Positions 23,990-32,973 of a stretch of 64,000 bases of DNA are shown in pieces. Numbering within the stretch: position 1 is the first letter of the stretch; every line of letters begins with the position of its first letter. The translations under genes were made by a program, and so were the position numbers. The DNA comes from Actinomadura rudentiformis (GTDB lineage Bacteria > Actinomycetota > Actinomycetes > Streptosporangiales > Streptosporangiaceae): positions 124,001 to 188,000 of the forward strand of contig NZ_WBMT01000010.1 in assembly GCF_008923185.1 (NCBI RefSeq), given 5' to 3'. Below the pieces are notes generated by a model that did not search any database, was not told where the DNA came from, and saw nothing but the letters and a program-made list of their open reading frames with translations.

Positions 23990-26930
23990 GCGGGCTCCCT
24001 TCCCCGGCTCCACTGGCTTTCTTGCCATCCCTGGCCCTCTTGCCATCCCTGGTTCCCTTGGATTCCCTGGCTCCCTTGGCTTCCCGGAAGAATCGGTCCA
24101 CCACGGCGCGGGCGGCTGTGCCCCGTTCGTACTCGCCGAACCGTTCGGCGAAGGCCTGGCGGCGGCCCGCCCCCGGGTCGCCCCCGGCGGCGAGCGCGGA
24201 CAGTTCGGCGACCAGTTCGTCCTCGGTCCGCGTGATCGGGCCGGGCGCGTGCCGGGCGAGGTCGAAGTAGCCGCGCCTGAACGCGACGTCCTCGGGAAGG
24301 TGGAAGACCATCGGCCGGTCGAGCAGCGCGTAGTCGAACATGATCGAGGACTGGTCGGTGACGAGCGCGTCCGCGAGCAGCAACAGCAGGGTCACGTCGG
24401 GGACGTTGCCCACGTCCCGCATCGAGCTCTGGGCGGCCGGCGGCAGCCGCACGGTGCTGAGGTAGTGGGGGCGGACGAGCAGCAGCAGATCGTCCCCCAG
24501 TTCATGGATGAACCGGTCCGGATCGACGGGCGGGTCGAGGTGGCGGGCCGGGCGGCCGTCCGGGCCCGACCGGGAGGTGGGCGCGTACAGCACCACCCGG
24601 CGCCCGTCGTCGTTCAGGCCGAGCCGTTCGCGCAGCGCGGCGAGCTCGCCGGCGAGCTCTCGATCGCCCTGTCCCCTGGTGACCAGCGGGTCGTTGCGCG
24701 GGTACCCGGCGGGCAGCAGTTCCGAACTGACGCCCAGGCCCTTGACCAGCGTCCGGACGTCGTGTTGTGACCGCACCAGAAAACAGTCGAAGCGCTCCAC
24801 CATGCGCTGGAGACGTGCCCGTTGGGCGCGCGTTCCGCTTTTCATGCTCGGCTGGTCGAATCCCATCGTCTTGAGGGCCGATCCGTGCCAGGTCTGGATG
24901 TAGGTGGTCTCCGGCCGCTTCCTGATGCCGTCGGGGAAACCCTGGTTGTCGACCCAGTACTCGGCCCTGGCCAGTGCGAGGTAGTAGCCCCACGATTCCC
25001 GCTTGACGAGTGTCGCGTCGGAGGGGAAGCCACGGGTGGACGCCTCGTAGGACCACACCGCGTGCACGGGGATGCGGGATCGGCGCAGCTCGCGGTAGAT
25101 GTACTTGGGGTTGTCGGAGTACTGCTTGCCGAGGTGGCTCTCGAAGACCACGCTGCCGGCCCGCACCGGCAACCTGCTGAGCACGCTGTTGAAGACGGCG
25201 ACCTTGGTCTTGCGGGCGGTGAGCGTACGCCGGAGGGATCGTTCGAGCCGGCGGACTCGCCTCCAGGCGCTGCGGCCCGGCGCGGTGGCGGCCGCCCAGT
25301 GCACCGCCGCCATCGTGGCCTGCGTCAGCCTGCTTCCACCCTGGAGTCTGAACGCCAGGTGGCCCGCGTGCGTGACGTAAGAGCGCATGCCGTCGGCGGC
25401 GAGCCGGGTGAGGCGAGGCCGTACCGGCAGGACGACCCCGTCGAACGGCTCTCCCTCGCCGGTGCCCTCCCCCGGCAGGGTCACGATCTCCTCACCGTCG
25501 ACGTCGAGACGCAGGCGCACGTCCCAGATGGGATCGGCGAACCCGTAGGGACGAATCTGCCGTACCGGATCGAAGTCGGCCCACCAGCGGAGCCGGGCCC
25601 CCTCATGGGTGACGGTGGCGGGGATTCGGCGCACCCGCGTCGGGCGGCGGCGATCGTTCAGTTCGAGGGTGGCGCCGAGCTCGGCCCGCGCGGAGACGCG
25701 ACCCAGCACGTTCAGCACATGGCCTTCGAGATGCGCATGGGGGCCCCACATGGCCAGGCCCGTGACCGTGTTGGCGGGTGTCAGCTCGCGGAGCGGCCGC
25801 TGGTGAAGGCCAAGGCCGGTCACGTCGAGGACACGACGGGCCAGGGCACTGTCGGCACGTTGGGCGCCCCAGAAGATGCGGCCGTTCTGCTCCCGCAGCT
25901 CGGTGCGCAGCTCCAGCCGCTTGCCCCGCCCGTACTCGGCCGCGACGAGCGCGCCGGTCAGGTCACGTTCGCGCAGCAGGAACGCGGCGATCGCCGGGAC
26001 CGGATGGGCGTCCGCGAAGACCCGCGGATCCAGCTCCGCCAGGTAGGCGGCCGCGAGCTCCAGGAAACTCGCCCGGTAGACGGGGTCGCGGACGCGCAGG
26101 TCGCGCAGGTAGAGGAGCAGATCGTGGTTGACGAACTTGGCGTCCTTGGCCCGCTGCAGCTCGTACGCGCCGCGCAGCCGGAACAGCGCGTCGATCCGGC
26201 GGTGGATCTCCAGGCGGTCGGCGAAGTTGGCCAGCTCGGCGCGGCGGTTGGAGATCGACGGCGCCGTCACCGCGCTCGGCTCGACGAACCAGTTGTAGAC
26301 GCGGTGCGGGATGAGGGCGGTCCTGTCGGCGGCCAGGTAGGCCTCGGCGGAGAACAGGAGATCCTCGTAGTGCAGGCATTCGACGAAGCGCAGCCCGTGG
26401 TCTTCGAGGAAGCCGCGGCGGTAGGCCTTGTTGGTCGACAGCGTGTCGTAGAGAAGGTCGGGCTTGTCGCGCAGGGACCCGAAGACCGCGCGGCGGGCGT
26501 AGAGCCAGGGGTACCACCTGCGTTCCTTGTACGAGGCGTTCTCCAGCACGATCCGCGTGCAGAGGCCGGACACCAGATCTGCCCCGGTCTCCTCGGCGGT
26601 GGCGACCAGATTGAGGCAGGCGTGCCGGTCGAGAAGGTCGTCGCTGTCCAGGAACATCACGTACCGGCCGCGCGCGTGCTCGACCCCCACGTTGCGCGGG
26701 CGTCCGCAGCCACCTGAGTTGGACGGCAGGCGGATGGCGCGCACCCGCCCCGGGTGCTCGGCCGCCAGCCGGTCGGCCACCTCGCCGGTCCCGTCGGTAC
26801 TGGCGTCGTCGACGACCACCGCCTCGACCGCGCCGAGCGATTGGCCCAGGACGGAGCCGACGGCGCGCGGCAGCCGCAGTACATCGTTGAAGCCGATCAC
26901 AACGACCGTCACATCCGGCTGCCCCGGCAT
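23973..26930 (-). CDS. Bifunctional GT2 glycosyltransferase / CDP-glycerol glycerophosphotransferase
   Basis: About 985 aa in two enzymes. Residues 1-230 are a GT2 domain with VVVIGFNDVLRLPRAV, VVVDDASTDGTG and the metal-binding MFLDSDD. The middle 350 residues hold beta-rich linker segments. Residues about 600-940 are a TagF-like domain with SDNPKYIYRELRR, YIQTWHGSALKTMG (His near 680), AGYPRND, YAPTSR and TDQSSIMFDYALLDRP. Together they suggest synthesis of a teichoic-acid-like sugar/glycerol-phosphate wall polymer on the cytoplasmic membrane face. The C-terminal 35 residues are a Lys/Arg-rich repeat tail (KGARES, KGTRDG, KRARDG). The ATG at 26930 has ggaggg upstream. Confidence 0.9.
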   Translation of the reverse strand: MPGQPDVTVVVIGFNDVLRLPRAVGSVLGQSLGAVEAVVVDDASTDGTGEVADRLAAEHPGRVRAIRLPSNSGGCGRPRNVGVEHARGRYVMFLDSDDLLDRHACLNLVATAEETGADLVSGLCTRIVLENASYKERRWYPWLYARRAVFGSLRDKPDLLYDTLSTNKAYRRGFLEDHGLRFVECLHYEDLLFSAEAYLAADRTALIPHRVYNWFVEPSAVTAPSISNRRAELANFADRLEIHRRIDALFRLRGAYELQRAKDAKFVNHDLLLYLRDLRVRDPVYRASFLELAAAYLAELDPRVFADAHPVPAIAAFLLRERDLTGALVAAEYGRGKRLELRTELREQNGRIFWGAQRADSALARRVLDVTGLGLHQRPLRELTPANTVTGLAMWGPHAHLEGHVLNVLGRVSARAELGATLELNDRRRPTRVRRIPATVTHEGARLRWWADFDPVRQIRPYGFADPIWDVRLRLDVDGEEIVTLPGEGTGEGEPFDGVVLPVRPRLTRLAADGMRSYVTHAGHLAFRLQGGSRLTQATMAAVHWAAATAPGRSAWRRVRRLERSLRRTLTARKTKVAVFNSVLSRLPVRAGSVVFESHLGKQYSDNPKYIYRELRRSRIPVHAVWSYEASTRGFPSDATLVKRESWGYYLALARAEYWVDNQGFPDGIRKRPETTYIQTWHGSALKTMGFDQPSMKSGTRAQRARLQRMVERFDCFLVRSQHDVRTLVKGLGVSSELLPAGYPRNDPLVTRGQGDRELAGELAALRERLGLNDDGRRVVLYAPTSRSGPDGRPARHLDPPVDPDRFIHELGDDLLLLVRPHYLSTVRLPPAAQSSMRDVGNVPDVTLLLLLADALVTDQSSIMFDYALLDRPMVFHLPEDVAFRRGYFDLARHAPGPITRTEDELVAELSALAAGGDPGAGRRQAFAERFGEYERGTAARAVVDRFFREAKGARESKGTRDGKRARDGKKASGAGEGSPRGRAA
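24018..24090. repeat. Short tandem repeats coding a basic tail
   Basis: On the plus strand, gccatccctgg and variants (ccctggttccc, ttccctggctcccttgg) recur every 12-18 bp. They encode the Lys/Arg-rich tail of the glycerophosphotransferase and run up to the overlap with the next gene. Confidence 0.7.
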
Positions 26931-27128
26931 CGAACGCTCCCTCCACTCCGTCCCGCCCGTCCCGTCCCGTTCGCCGTCTTCCTTTCCAGAAATGCGGATC
27001 ATGGGTCTAAGGAGGGGCAAAGCGTCCGAATGATTCGTATTACCCGAGCGACGCCGAACCTCACTTAGAACGCGACCTGACTTGGAACGCGGACCTGACT
27101 GAGAACGGGGAGCAGGCAGAAACACCCG

Positions 27129-27156
27129 AAGGCGCCCGGCAGTAGCCGGGCGCCTT
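27129..27156. terminator. Strong hairpin, likely transcription terminator
   Basis: A perfect 12-bp stem, aaggcgcccggc pairing with gccgggcgcctt across a 4-base loop, lies between the CHAP gene (ending 27252) and the glycosyltransferase start (26930). There is no T tract, as is usual in actinomycetes. It probably ends the CHAP transcript. Confidence 0.75.
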
Positions 27157-27251
27157 AGAAGCGGGGGTGGGGGTCGGGGAACCTTGGGGGCCGGGGCAGG
27201 AGCTCGAGGTGCGGGGGCAGGGCCTTGAGGTCCCGCGGCAGGATCTTGGGG

Positions 27252-28016
27252 TCAGGCCTTCTTGTAGTCGGCGTAGTCGGGGTAGCCGTAACCCACGACG
27301 GACGACTTCGGCCGGACCTTGCTGACCACGGAGTTGCTGATGTTGCCCTCGACGGTGGAAATGGTGCCGTTGCCGTTGTCCTTGACGACCATGCCGACGT
27401 GGTCGATGCCGTCGATGCCGCCGGACGAGGCGTTCTGCCAGTCGAAGAAGACAAGGGCGCCCGGCTTGGCCTGCTGGCCCCAGCGCTTGGCCTTCTGAAG
27501 CCACCTGGCGTGCTGGACGGTGTAGGCGTCCCAGCCCATGCCCTTGACGCCGGTCTGCGCGCCGATCCAGGACACGAACATGTTGCACCAGGCCGCACCG
27601 TTGTATTCGGCGATGTTGCCGCCGTCACGCCGGGCGGTGAGCTTGGCCTCGTTGGTCTTGACGTACCAGTCGTGGAACTTGGTCTGGCCGTTGGGGCCTT
27701 CCGTGAGGCCGACCTGCTTCATGGCCAGGCTGATCGCCTGGGCCGAGCTCGCGGCGGCGGTGGCCTTCTCGGCCTTGCGAGCCGCCACGGCCTTCTTGGC
27801 CTTCACGGCCTTCTTGGCCTTCGCGCCCTTCCCTGCGACCTTGTGGGCCTGCACCGATCCGGCGACCCGGGCTTCGGCGCGGGCCTCGGTGGTGGCGGCG
27901 TTGAAGGGACTGAAGACGGAGAGCCCGAGGGCACCGGCCAGGACGGCGCTGAGGGCGACGCCCACGGCGGAGGTGGGCTCGTCGGACACCGGCTTCACGA
28001 TTTTGCGGTCAAGCAT
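27252..28016 (-). CDS. Secreted CHAP-domain cell-wall hydrolase
   Basis: A 254-aa protein with an N-terminal hydrophobic segment (residues 17-40), a Lys/Ala-rich linker (KGAKAKKAVKAKKAVAARK, about 63-81) and a C-terminal CHAP/NlpC-like domain. The catalytic Cys is C144 in GAAWCNMFVSW and the His is H206 in GIDHVGMVV. It should cleave peptidoglycan peptide or amide bonds outside the membrane; the basic linker may bind anionic wall polymers. The 5' leader carries a c-di-AMP riboswitch (28040-28248), a known pattern for actinobacterial wall hydrolases. A terminator hairpin follows at 27129-27156. Confidence 0.9.
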   Translation of the reverse strand: MLDRKIVKPVSDEPTSAVGVALSAVLAGALGLSVFSPFNAATTEARAEARVAGSVQAHKVAGKGAKAKKAVKAKKAVAARKAEKATAAASSAQAISLAMKQVGLTEGPNGQTKFHDWYVKTNEAKLTARRDGGNIAEYNGAAWCNMFVSWIGAQTGVKGMGWDAYTVQHARWLQKAKRWGQQAKPGALVFFDWQNASSGGIDGIDHVGMVVKDNGNGTISTVEGNISNSVVSKVRPKSSVVGYGYPDYADYKKA

Positions 28017-28039
28017 GAAAAGAGAACTCCCTTACTCCC

Positions 28040-28248
28040 ATGACGCCTACCGGGTTAGCTGACGGATTCGGGCATGGAAGAGCCCTACGGCGCACACGAA
28101 GGAGCGCCGATTCACCCCTGGAAATGGGTCCCCGGCTCCGCATCCGGTGGAGGGAGGATGCGGACTCGGCCTGGGCCACCGCGAGCACGGCGCCCGGCTA
28201 TTCGGATTGATCTCGGAACGAGGCGCGGAACACACGGCCGCGCGTCAT
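28040..28248 (-). promoter_or_regulatory. c-di-AMP riboswitch (ydaO-yuaA type) upstream of the CHAP gene
   Basis: On the minus strand the leader contains, in order, CCGGGGACCCA, GGGGTGAATC, a stem region, then AGGGCTCTTCC, GCCCGAATCCGTCAGCTAAC and GGTAGGCG, which are the conserved blocks of the ydaO-yuaA class. The ends close with a perfect 7-bp P1 stem, ATGACGC (28242-28248) with GCGTCAT (28040-28046). It ends 24 nt before the ATG, leaving room for the Shine-Dalgarno agggag. In this class c-di-AMP binding usually turns off expression, here of a wall hydrolase. Confidence 0.88.
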
Positions 28249-28890
28249 GGCCAGGTAAAATAGGCCAAGTTTCGACGGTCAAGGCCCTGCTGGGCTCGAG
28301 ACCGGAGGCACAACGCATGGGGTGCGTCGCGAGATTGGGATAGAAGGTACCAAACCCTCACGAGATGGCAAACCATCACCAAAGATTCCCCTTGATGGGG
28401 TCACAGGATCCCAACGTAAGCATGCTCCGGGCCATTCCCACGCCATCGAAGTCGGGGTCAAGATTGTTTGTCAGGAGAGCGTCCGCGGCGGCCCGGAAGT
28501 ACGCGAAGGCGGGCCCGCAAGGCGCCTGGGCCGAGGCGTTCACGGGATGCGGCGGCGCGCCGCACGAAGGGCGATCCCGGGAGGGGCGATGGGGCAAGCA
28601 AAGTGAGATACGTCACCAATCCGCGACCAAGATCTCTTTACCTGCGGCGTCCACAAGATCGGAAACACTGGCCCGAACGTCCGGCGCGGGCCATGACACA
28701 GCGCTCAGTCGCCCTGCCAGACGCGGCTCCAGGTGCGACGCGGGCTTGCCGTCCCGACCGGCTCAGGTGATGGTGCCCACGATGACCAAGTCTGGTCTTC
28801 CTAACAGGAATATGCGCGTTCGACCAGATCATCCGGTTGAGCGCACCACCGAGGTTCTGTGTCATGGCAGGCTAAAGCCATGATTCGAGG
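28249..28890. other. Intergenic region between the CHAP leader and galT
   Basis: About 640 bp with no gene that I can support. Two unconvincing ORFs (28365-28883 plus, 28376-28597 minus) have no recognisable motifs and poor starts. TTGACC (28277-28282) followed 14 nt later by TATTTT (28257-28262), both on the minus strand, may be part of the CHAP promoter, though the spacing is short. Confidence 0.6.
28603..28616. promoter_or_regulatory. CRP-like palindrome GTGA-N6-TCAC
   Basis: The sequence gtgagatacgtcac has the half-sites of actinobacterial cAMP-receptor-protein operators. It lies about 275 nt before galT and 355 nt before the riboswitch, so it could serve either direction. Alone, a match this short can arise by chance. 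Confidence 0.3.
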
Positions 28891-29916
28891 ATGCGGACGG
28901 TGAAGCGCACCGTCACGCGGCTGGCGGACGGCCGCGAACTGATCTACTTCGACCGGCGGGACGACGCCGACCGGAGCGCCATGGACGAGCGGCCGCTGCC
29001 GGGACGCGCCACGGCGTCGGAGTTGCGGTACGACCCGCTGCTCGACGAATGGGTCGCCATCGCCGCGCACCGCCAGACCCGGACCTTCCTGCCCTCCACG
29101 GACGACTGCCCCCTCTGCCCCTCCACACCGGGACGGCCGACCGAGATCCCGGCCTCGGAGTACGAGGTCGTGGTCTTCGAAAACCGATTCCCCGCGTACG
29201 GCGACGGCGCCTCCGGTGGGCGTTGCGAGGTGGTGTGCTTCACCTCCGACCACGGCAGATCGTTCGCCGAACTGTCCCCCGAGCAGGTGCAGACCGTCAT
29301 CGAGGCCTGGGCGGACCGTACCGCCGAGTTGTCCGCGTACCCCGGCGTCGAGCAGGTCTTCTGCTTCGAGAACCGCGGCGAGGCGATCGGCGTCACCCTG
29401 CACCACCCGCATGGGCAGATCTACGGCTACCCGTTCGTCCCCCCACGCACGCGGCGCATGCTGGACGTCGCGCGCCGCCATCCCGGTGACCTCTTCGCGG
29501 AGGTGCTGTCGGCCGAACGCGAGGAGGGCGTACGCGTCGTCGTGGCCAACGACCTGTGGACGGCGTTCGTGCCGAAGGCCGCCCGCTGGCCGTACGAGGT
29601 GCACGTCTATCCGCATCGCCGCGTACCCGACCTGCCCGCCCTGGACGGCGCCGAGCGCGAGGCCTTCGGCGCGCTCTACCTCGACCTGCTGGGGCGCCTC
29701 GACCGGCTCTTCGGCATGCCGCTCCCGTACGTGTCGGCGTGGCACCAGGCCCCCGTCCGTACGGACCGCGATCTGGCGTGGCTGCACCTGGAGCTCTTCT
29801 CGATCCAGCGCGCTCCGGGGAAGCTCAAATATCTGGCGGGCTCGGAGTCGGCCATGGGCGCGTTCGTGAACGACGTAAGCCCGGAAGACGCCGCCCGCAG
29901 GCTCAGGGAGGCCTGA
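28891..29916 (+). CDS. galT: Galactose-1-phosphate uridylyltransferase
   Basis: A 341-aa HIT-superfamily enzyme of the Leloir pathway that transfers UMP from UDP-glucose to galactose-1-phosphate. The zinc-type CPLCP motif is near residue 70 and the active site LHHPHGQIYGYP near 170, where the middle His forms the UMP adduct. Further landmarks are ELRYDPLLDEWV, FENRFPAY and WHQAPVR. No galE or galK is adjacent. The ATG at 28891 and a GTG at 28900 are both usable starts. Confidence 0.95.
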   Translation: MRTVKRTVTRLADGRELIYFDRRDDADRSAMDERPLPGRATASELRYDPLLDEWVAIAAHRQTRTFLPSTDDCPLCPSTPGRPTEIPASEYEVVVFENRFPAYGDGASGGRCEVVCFTSDHGRSFAELSPEQVQTVIEAWADRTAELSAYPGVEQVFCFENRGEAIGVTLHHPHGQIYGYPFVPPRTRRMLDVARRHPGDLFAEVLSAEREEGVRVVVANDLWTAFVPKAARWPYEVHVYPHRRVPDLPALDGAEREAFGALYLDLLGRLDRLFGMPLPYVSAWHQAPVRTDRDLAWLHLELFSIQRAPGKLKYLAGSESAMGAFVNDVSPEDAARRLREA

Positions 29917-30010
29917 CCCCACCAGGCCACTTCCCGAGATTGGACCGCGACACGGCACAAGCACGTTCTCTAGCGTTCATTGGGCTCCCTCCCGACCCCA
30001 GGAGACCGTC

Positions 30011-31417
30011 ATGGACGCCCGCCTAGCGGATGACCTAGCCCGAATGCCCGAACTGCTCGAGAACGTGCGGGCACGCGCCGCCGACCTCCTCGCCGGGCTC
30101 GCCGAACGCTCCGTCGCGGTCCCGCCCGTTCCCGCCAAGCCGCTTCCCCTCCCGCCGTCCGGAGTCGGCCTGGACAATGCCATGGCCGATTTCGCCGACC
30201 GCTGGGAGCCCGGGTTCTCCGGGAGCGCGGGCCCCCGCTACCTCGGTTTCGTCACCGGCGGCGCGACCCCGGCCTCCGTCGCCGGCGACTGGCTGACCAG
30301 CGTGCTCGACCAGAACGCCGCCCCCGGCCTGGACTCGTCCGCGCCCGACCTCGAACGGGAGACGATCACCTGGCTCCGCGAGCTGCTGGGAATCGGCGAG
30401 GAGCACACGGGCGCGTTCGTCTCAGGCGCGACGATGTCCAACACCGTCGGTCTGGCCCTCGCACGCGAATGGCTGGGTGAACAACAAGGCATCTCAATCG
30501 CCGACGCGGGCGTCGGCGCCCTGGCCGACGTGACTGTTCTCTCTGGCACGCCGCACTCCAGCATCTACAAGGCCCTATCCATGCTGGGCATCGGCCGCGA
30601 CCGCCTCCGCACGATCCCGACCCTCCCCGGCCGCGAGGCCGTCGACATCGACGCCCTCGACTCCGCCCTGGCCGCCCTGCCGGGACCCGCCATCGTCGTG
30701 GCGAACGCGGGCACGGTGAACACCGTCGATTTCGACGACCTCGAAGCCATCGCCGCCCTCCGCGAGCGCCACCCGTTCTGGCTCCACGTGGACGCCGCGT
30801 TCGGCGCGTTCGCCGCCCTCTCCCCCGCCCACTCGCACCTCGTCGCCGGCCTCACCCTCGCCGACTCGATCTGCGTCGACCTGCACAAGTGGCTGAACGT
30901 CCCGTACGACTCGGCGATCCAGCTCACCAACCGCCAGGACCTCCAGGTCCGCGTCTTCCAGAACTCAGCCGCTTACCTGGGCCTGCCGGCCGCCACCCCG
31001 GACTTCGTCCACCTGACCCCGGAGAACTCCAGGCGGCTGCGGGCCCTCCCCGCCTGGTTCACGCTCCGCGCGTACGGCCGCGAGGGTCACCGCTCGATCG
31101 TCGAGCGCAACATCGCCCAAGCTCAGCGCCTGGGAGATGCCATATCGGTCTCTCCCCGCTGGCGCCTGCTGGCTCCCGTACGCCTGAACGTGGTCTGCTT
31201 CACTCTCGCGAACAACCCCACCAAACCAGCCATCGACAAAGTCACCCAAGACCTGACCGCCGCCGGCACGACGTTCCTGACACCCACCGTCTACGCAGGA
31301 ACCCCCGCCCTCCGCGCCGCGTTCAGCAACTGGCGCACCACCGACGCCGACGTGGAACGAATCGCAAAGGAGATCAATGCAGGAGATCGTCACCTATCTG
31401 GAAATGACCAGCCCTGA
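30011..31417 (+). CDS. PLP-dependent group II decarboxylase
   Basis: A 468-aa fold-type I enzyme of the aromatic-amino-acid/glutamate decarboxylase family. The cofactor Lys is in DLHKWLNVPYDS (about 297), the pyridine-binding Asp is in HVDAAFGAF, and YLGFVTGGATPAS and FVSGATMSNTVGLALA are family landmarks. It probably decarboxylates an amino acid to an amine in the cytoplasm. The 3' end overlaps a GNAT acetyltransferase gene by 41 nt, a combination that could make and then acetylate an amine. It is not closely similar to the PLP enzyme at 11.8-13.3 kb, which belongs to another branch. Confidence 0.9.
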   Translation: MDARLADDLARMPELLENVRARAADLLAGLAERSVAVPPVPAKPLPLPPSGVGLDNAMADFADRWEPGFSGSAGPRYLGFVTGGATPASVAGDWLTSVLDQNAAPGLDSSAPDLERETITWLRELLGIGEEHTGAFVSGATMSNTVGLALAREWLGEQQGISIADAGVGALADVTVLSGTPHSSIYKALSMLGIGRDRLRTIPTLPGREAVDIDALDSALAALPGPAIVVANAGTVNTVDFDDLEAIAALRERHPFWLHVDAAFGAFAALSPAHSHLVAGLTLADSICVDLHKWLNVPYDSAIQLTNRQDLQVRVFQNSAAYLGLPAATPDFVHLTPENSRRLRALPAWFTLRAYGREGHRSIVERNIAQAQRLGDAISVSPRWRLLAPVRLNVVCFTLANNPTKPAIDKVTQDLTAAGTTFLTPTVYAGTPALRAAFSNWRTTDADVERIAKEINAGDRHLSGNDQP

Positions 31418-31872
31418 CGACATCAACCCGGCGGACCCCGTCCCCACCGTGACCCTGGCTCCTGCGGATCCCGAGATCCACCGCGCCCTCAACATCAGGA
31501 TCGGCGAAAGGTACGGCTGGGAGAGCGTCACCTTCACCGAAGCCCAGTGGGCGGATTACCTGGCCGACCCAAGCACCCAAACCTGGCTGATCAGATCCGG
31601 CGAGGAGAACGCCGGCCTGGCCCGCTATGCCATCGCCGCACCCGAAGTAGAGATAAGCACGTTCGGCCTGGTCCCCGAGTTCGTAGGCCGCGGCATCGGC
31701 GCCCACGCCCTCACCCTGACCCTCCAGAAGGCCTGGGACCTCTCCCCCACCAGCCGCCGCGTGTGGCTGCACACCTCCACGCTCGACCACCCGAACGCGC
31801 TGCCCAACTTACCAGAAGCGAGGCCTGCGCCCCTTCCGCACAGAGGTCCGTCAGCGCGAAGACGCCCGATAG
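31377..31872 (+). pseudogene. GNAT acetyltransferase with one-base frameshift near the 3' end
   Basis: The ATG at 31377 follows aaaggag. The reading frame encodes a GNAT fold up to VWLHTSTLDHPNALPN, with the acetyl-CoA loop VPEFVGRGIGAHA. At about 31809 one extra T (aactTacc) breaks the frame. Removing it gives YQKRGLRPFRTEVRQRE and a stop at 31870-31872, exactly the family's C-terminal strand and helix. With the insertion, translation runs on into unrelated residues. Either a recent loss of function or a sequencing error. The family acetylates amines; coupling to the decarboxylase upstream suggests an amine substrate. Confidence 0.8.
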
Positions 31873-32726
31873 AGATCCCGAGTCAGCCGCGTGACCCGCT
31901 CGCTGGCGGCCTTGAACGAACTCCCCACAGGCTGCAGCGTCAGCACCACGAAAATCCGCCGGCCCACGATCCCCGTCGTGTGAAGCACCGGCCGCCCGAG
32001 CCCGAGATCAGGCCCCGCCACCGGCTTGAACGTCCCTTCCCTGCACCGCACAGCCGGAACGTCCCCGAACCCCGACCACCCCTGCTTGATCGCCCAGGGC
32101 TTGGGCACCGCCCGCGGAATCCCGAAGAACTGGTCGAACCCATCGGTCCCGCACTGCGTGGCGCGTCCCAGCTCCCTGACCACGAACTCCCGGTGCCCCT
32201 TGGGCGCCTTCTCCAGCAGGTACCGGTAGGTCTTGAGCACATCCCCGGCACTCAAGGCCGTATACCCCCAGAACCCGGGCTTGCCCGCCGGAGGCCCCAC
32301 GGTCTCCGTCAACCCCGCCTTCCGCGCCATCCGCTGGATGATCTGCCCCTGACCACCCCGCCGCCAGAAGTATGTGGCCGCCTTGTCATCGCTGGACCGG
32401 AGCATCTTCCCCATCAGGGCCAGATCCCCACCCCGCCCCAGCTGATCGAGCGCAATCAGGATCTTCACCACGGAAGCCGACCGCACCGTCTGCCGAACCC
32501 GATGCTGAAGCAGAACCTTCCGGCTCCTCCGATCGAACACGACATACCCAGCCCGAACCCCCGCAGGCACCTTCACAGAGACAGCCCGCCTAGGAGAAGG
32601 AGCCACCGAAGGCGTACCACTGCTGGCCGTCGCCTGAGTACTGGCCGTCGGCTGAGGAGGCTTCTCACCCGCGCACCCACAAATCCCGGCCACCCCGACC
32701 GCGACCGCCATCATCAACGACTTCAC
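31851..32726 (-). CDS. Lipoprotein serine hydrolase, beta-lactamase/PBP-like
   Basis: A 291-aa precursor with a hydrophobic signal and Cys residues at 16 and 18 that can serve as the lipobox, then a Pro/Ser/Thr-rich tether. The hydrolase domain has an SxxK motif SVVK (S85-K88), an SxD-like SSDDKAA in place of SxN, and KQGWSG in place of the KTG box. This is the fold of class A beta-lactamases and DD-peptidases; with altered second and third motifs, real lactamase activity is uncertain. The start is GTG at 32726, though ATGs at 32714 and 32711 are possible. The 3' end overlaps the repaired end of the convergent GNAT gene. Confidence 0.75.
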   Translation of the reverse strand: MKSLMMAVAVGVAGICGCAGEKPPQPTASTQATASSGTPSVAPSPRRAVSVKVPAGVRAGYVVFDRRSRKVLLQHRVRQTVRSASVVKILIALDQLGRGGDLALMGKMLRSSDDKAATYFWRRGGQGQIIQRMARKAGLTETVGPPAGKPGFWGYTALSAGDVLKTYRYLLEKAPKGHREFVVRELGRATQCGTDGFDQFFGIPRAVPKPWAIKQGWSGFGDVPAVRCREGTFKPVAGPDLGLGRPVLHTTGIVGRRIFVVLTLQPVGSSFKAASERVTRLTRDLYRASSR

Positions 32727-32820
32727 CCGGCATGCCTACCAGACGATCCATCCCGCCGTATCTCGGTACGCACGAGTGCGCAGACTGCGCTAGAGTAATC
32801 ACGCCCGCTCAGCCGGGCAC

Positions 32821-32894
32821 CGGGACGTAGCGCAGTTTGGCAGCGCACTTGACTGGGGGTCAAGGGGTCGTGGGTTCAAATCCCGCCGTCCCGA
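32821..32894 (+). tRNA. tRNA-Pro (anticodon GGG)
   Basis: A complete cloverleaf: acceptor CGGGACG/CGTCCCG with discriminator A, D-stem GCGC/GCGC, anticodon stem CTTGA/TCAAG with a loop CTGGGGG giving anticodon GGG, and T-stem GTGGG/CCCGC with loop TTCAAAT. No CCA is encoded. An integrase remnant pointing at its 3' end follows within 80 bp, so this tRNA probably served as an attachment site. Confidence 0.97.
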
Positions 32895-32973
32895 CAGAAC
32901 GCCGAGGCCTGATGATCACGGACTTTTCCGAGGTCACCAGGCCTTTTGCGTATCCGACCACAGCGGCTGACCG

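Noticed and set aside
28365..28883. 172-aa ORF between the CHAP gene and galT
   Set aside because: No motif, biased composition, no ribosome site; more likely regulatory spacer.
30011..31417. Idea that the two PLP enzymes (11.8 and 30 kb) are recent duplicates
   Set aside because: Their Lys motifs (HKYGYAPKG versus HKWLNVPYD) and surrounding blocks place them in different branches.
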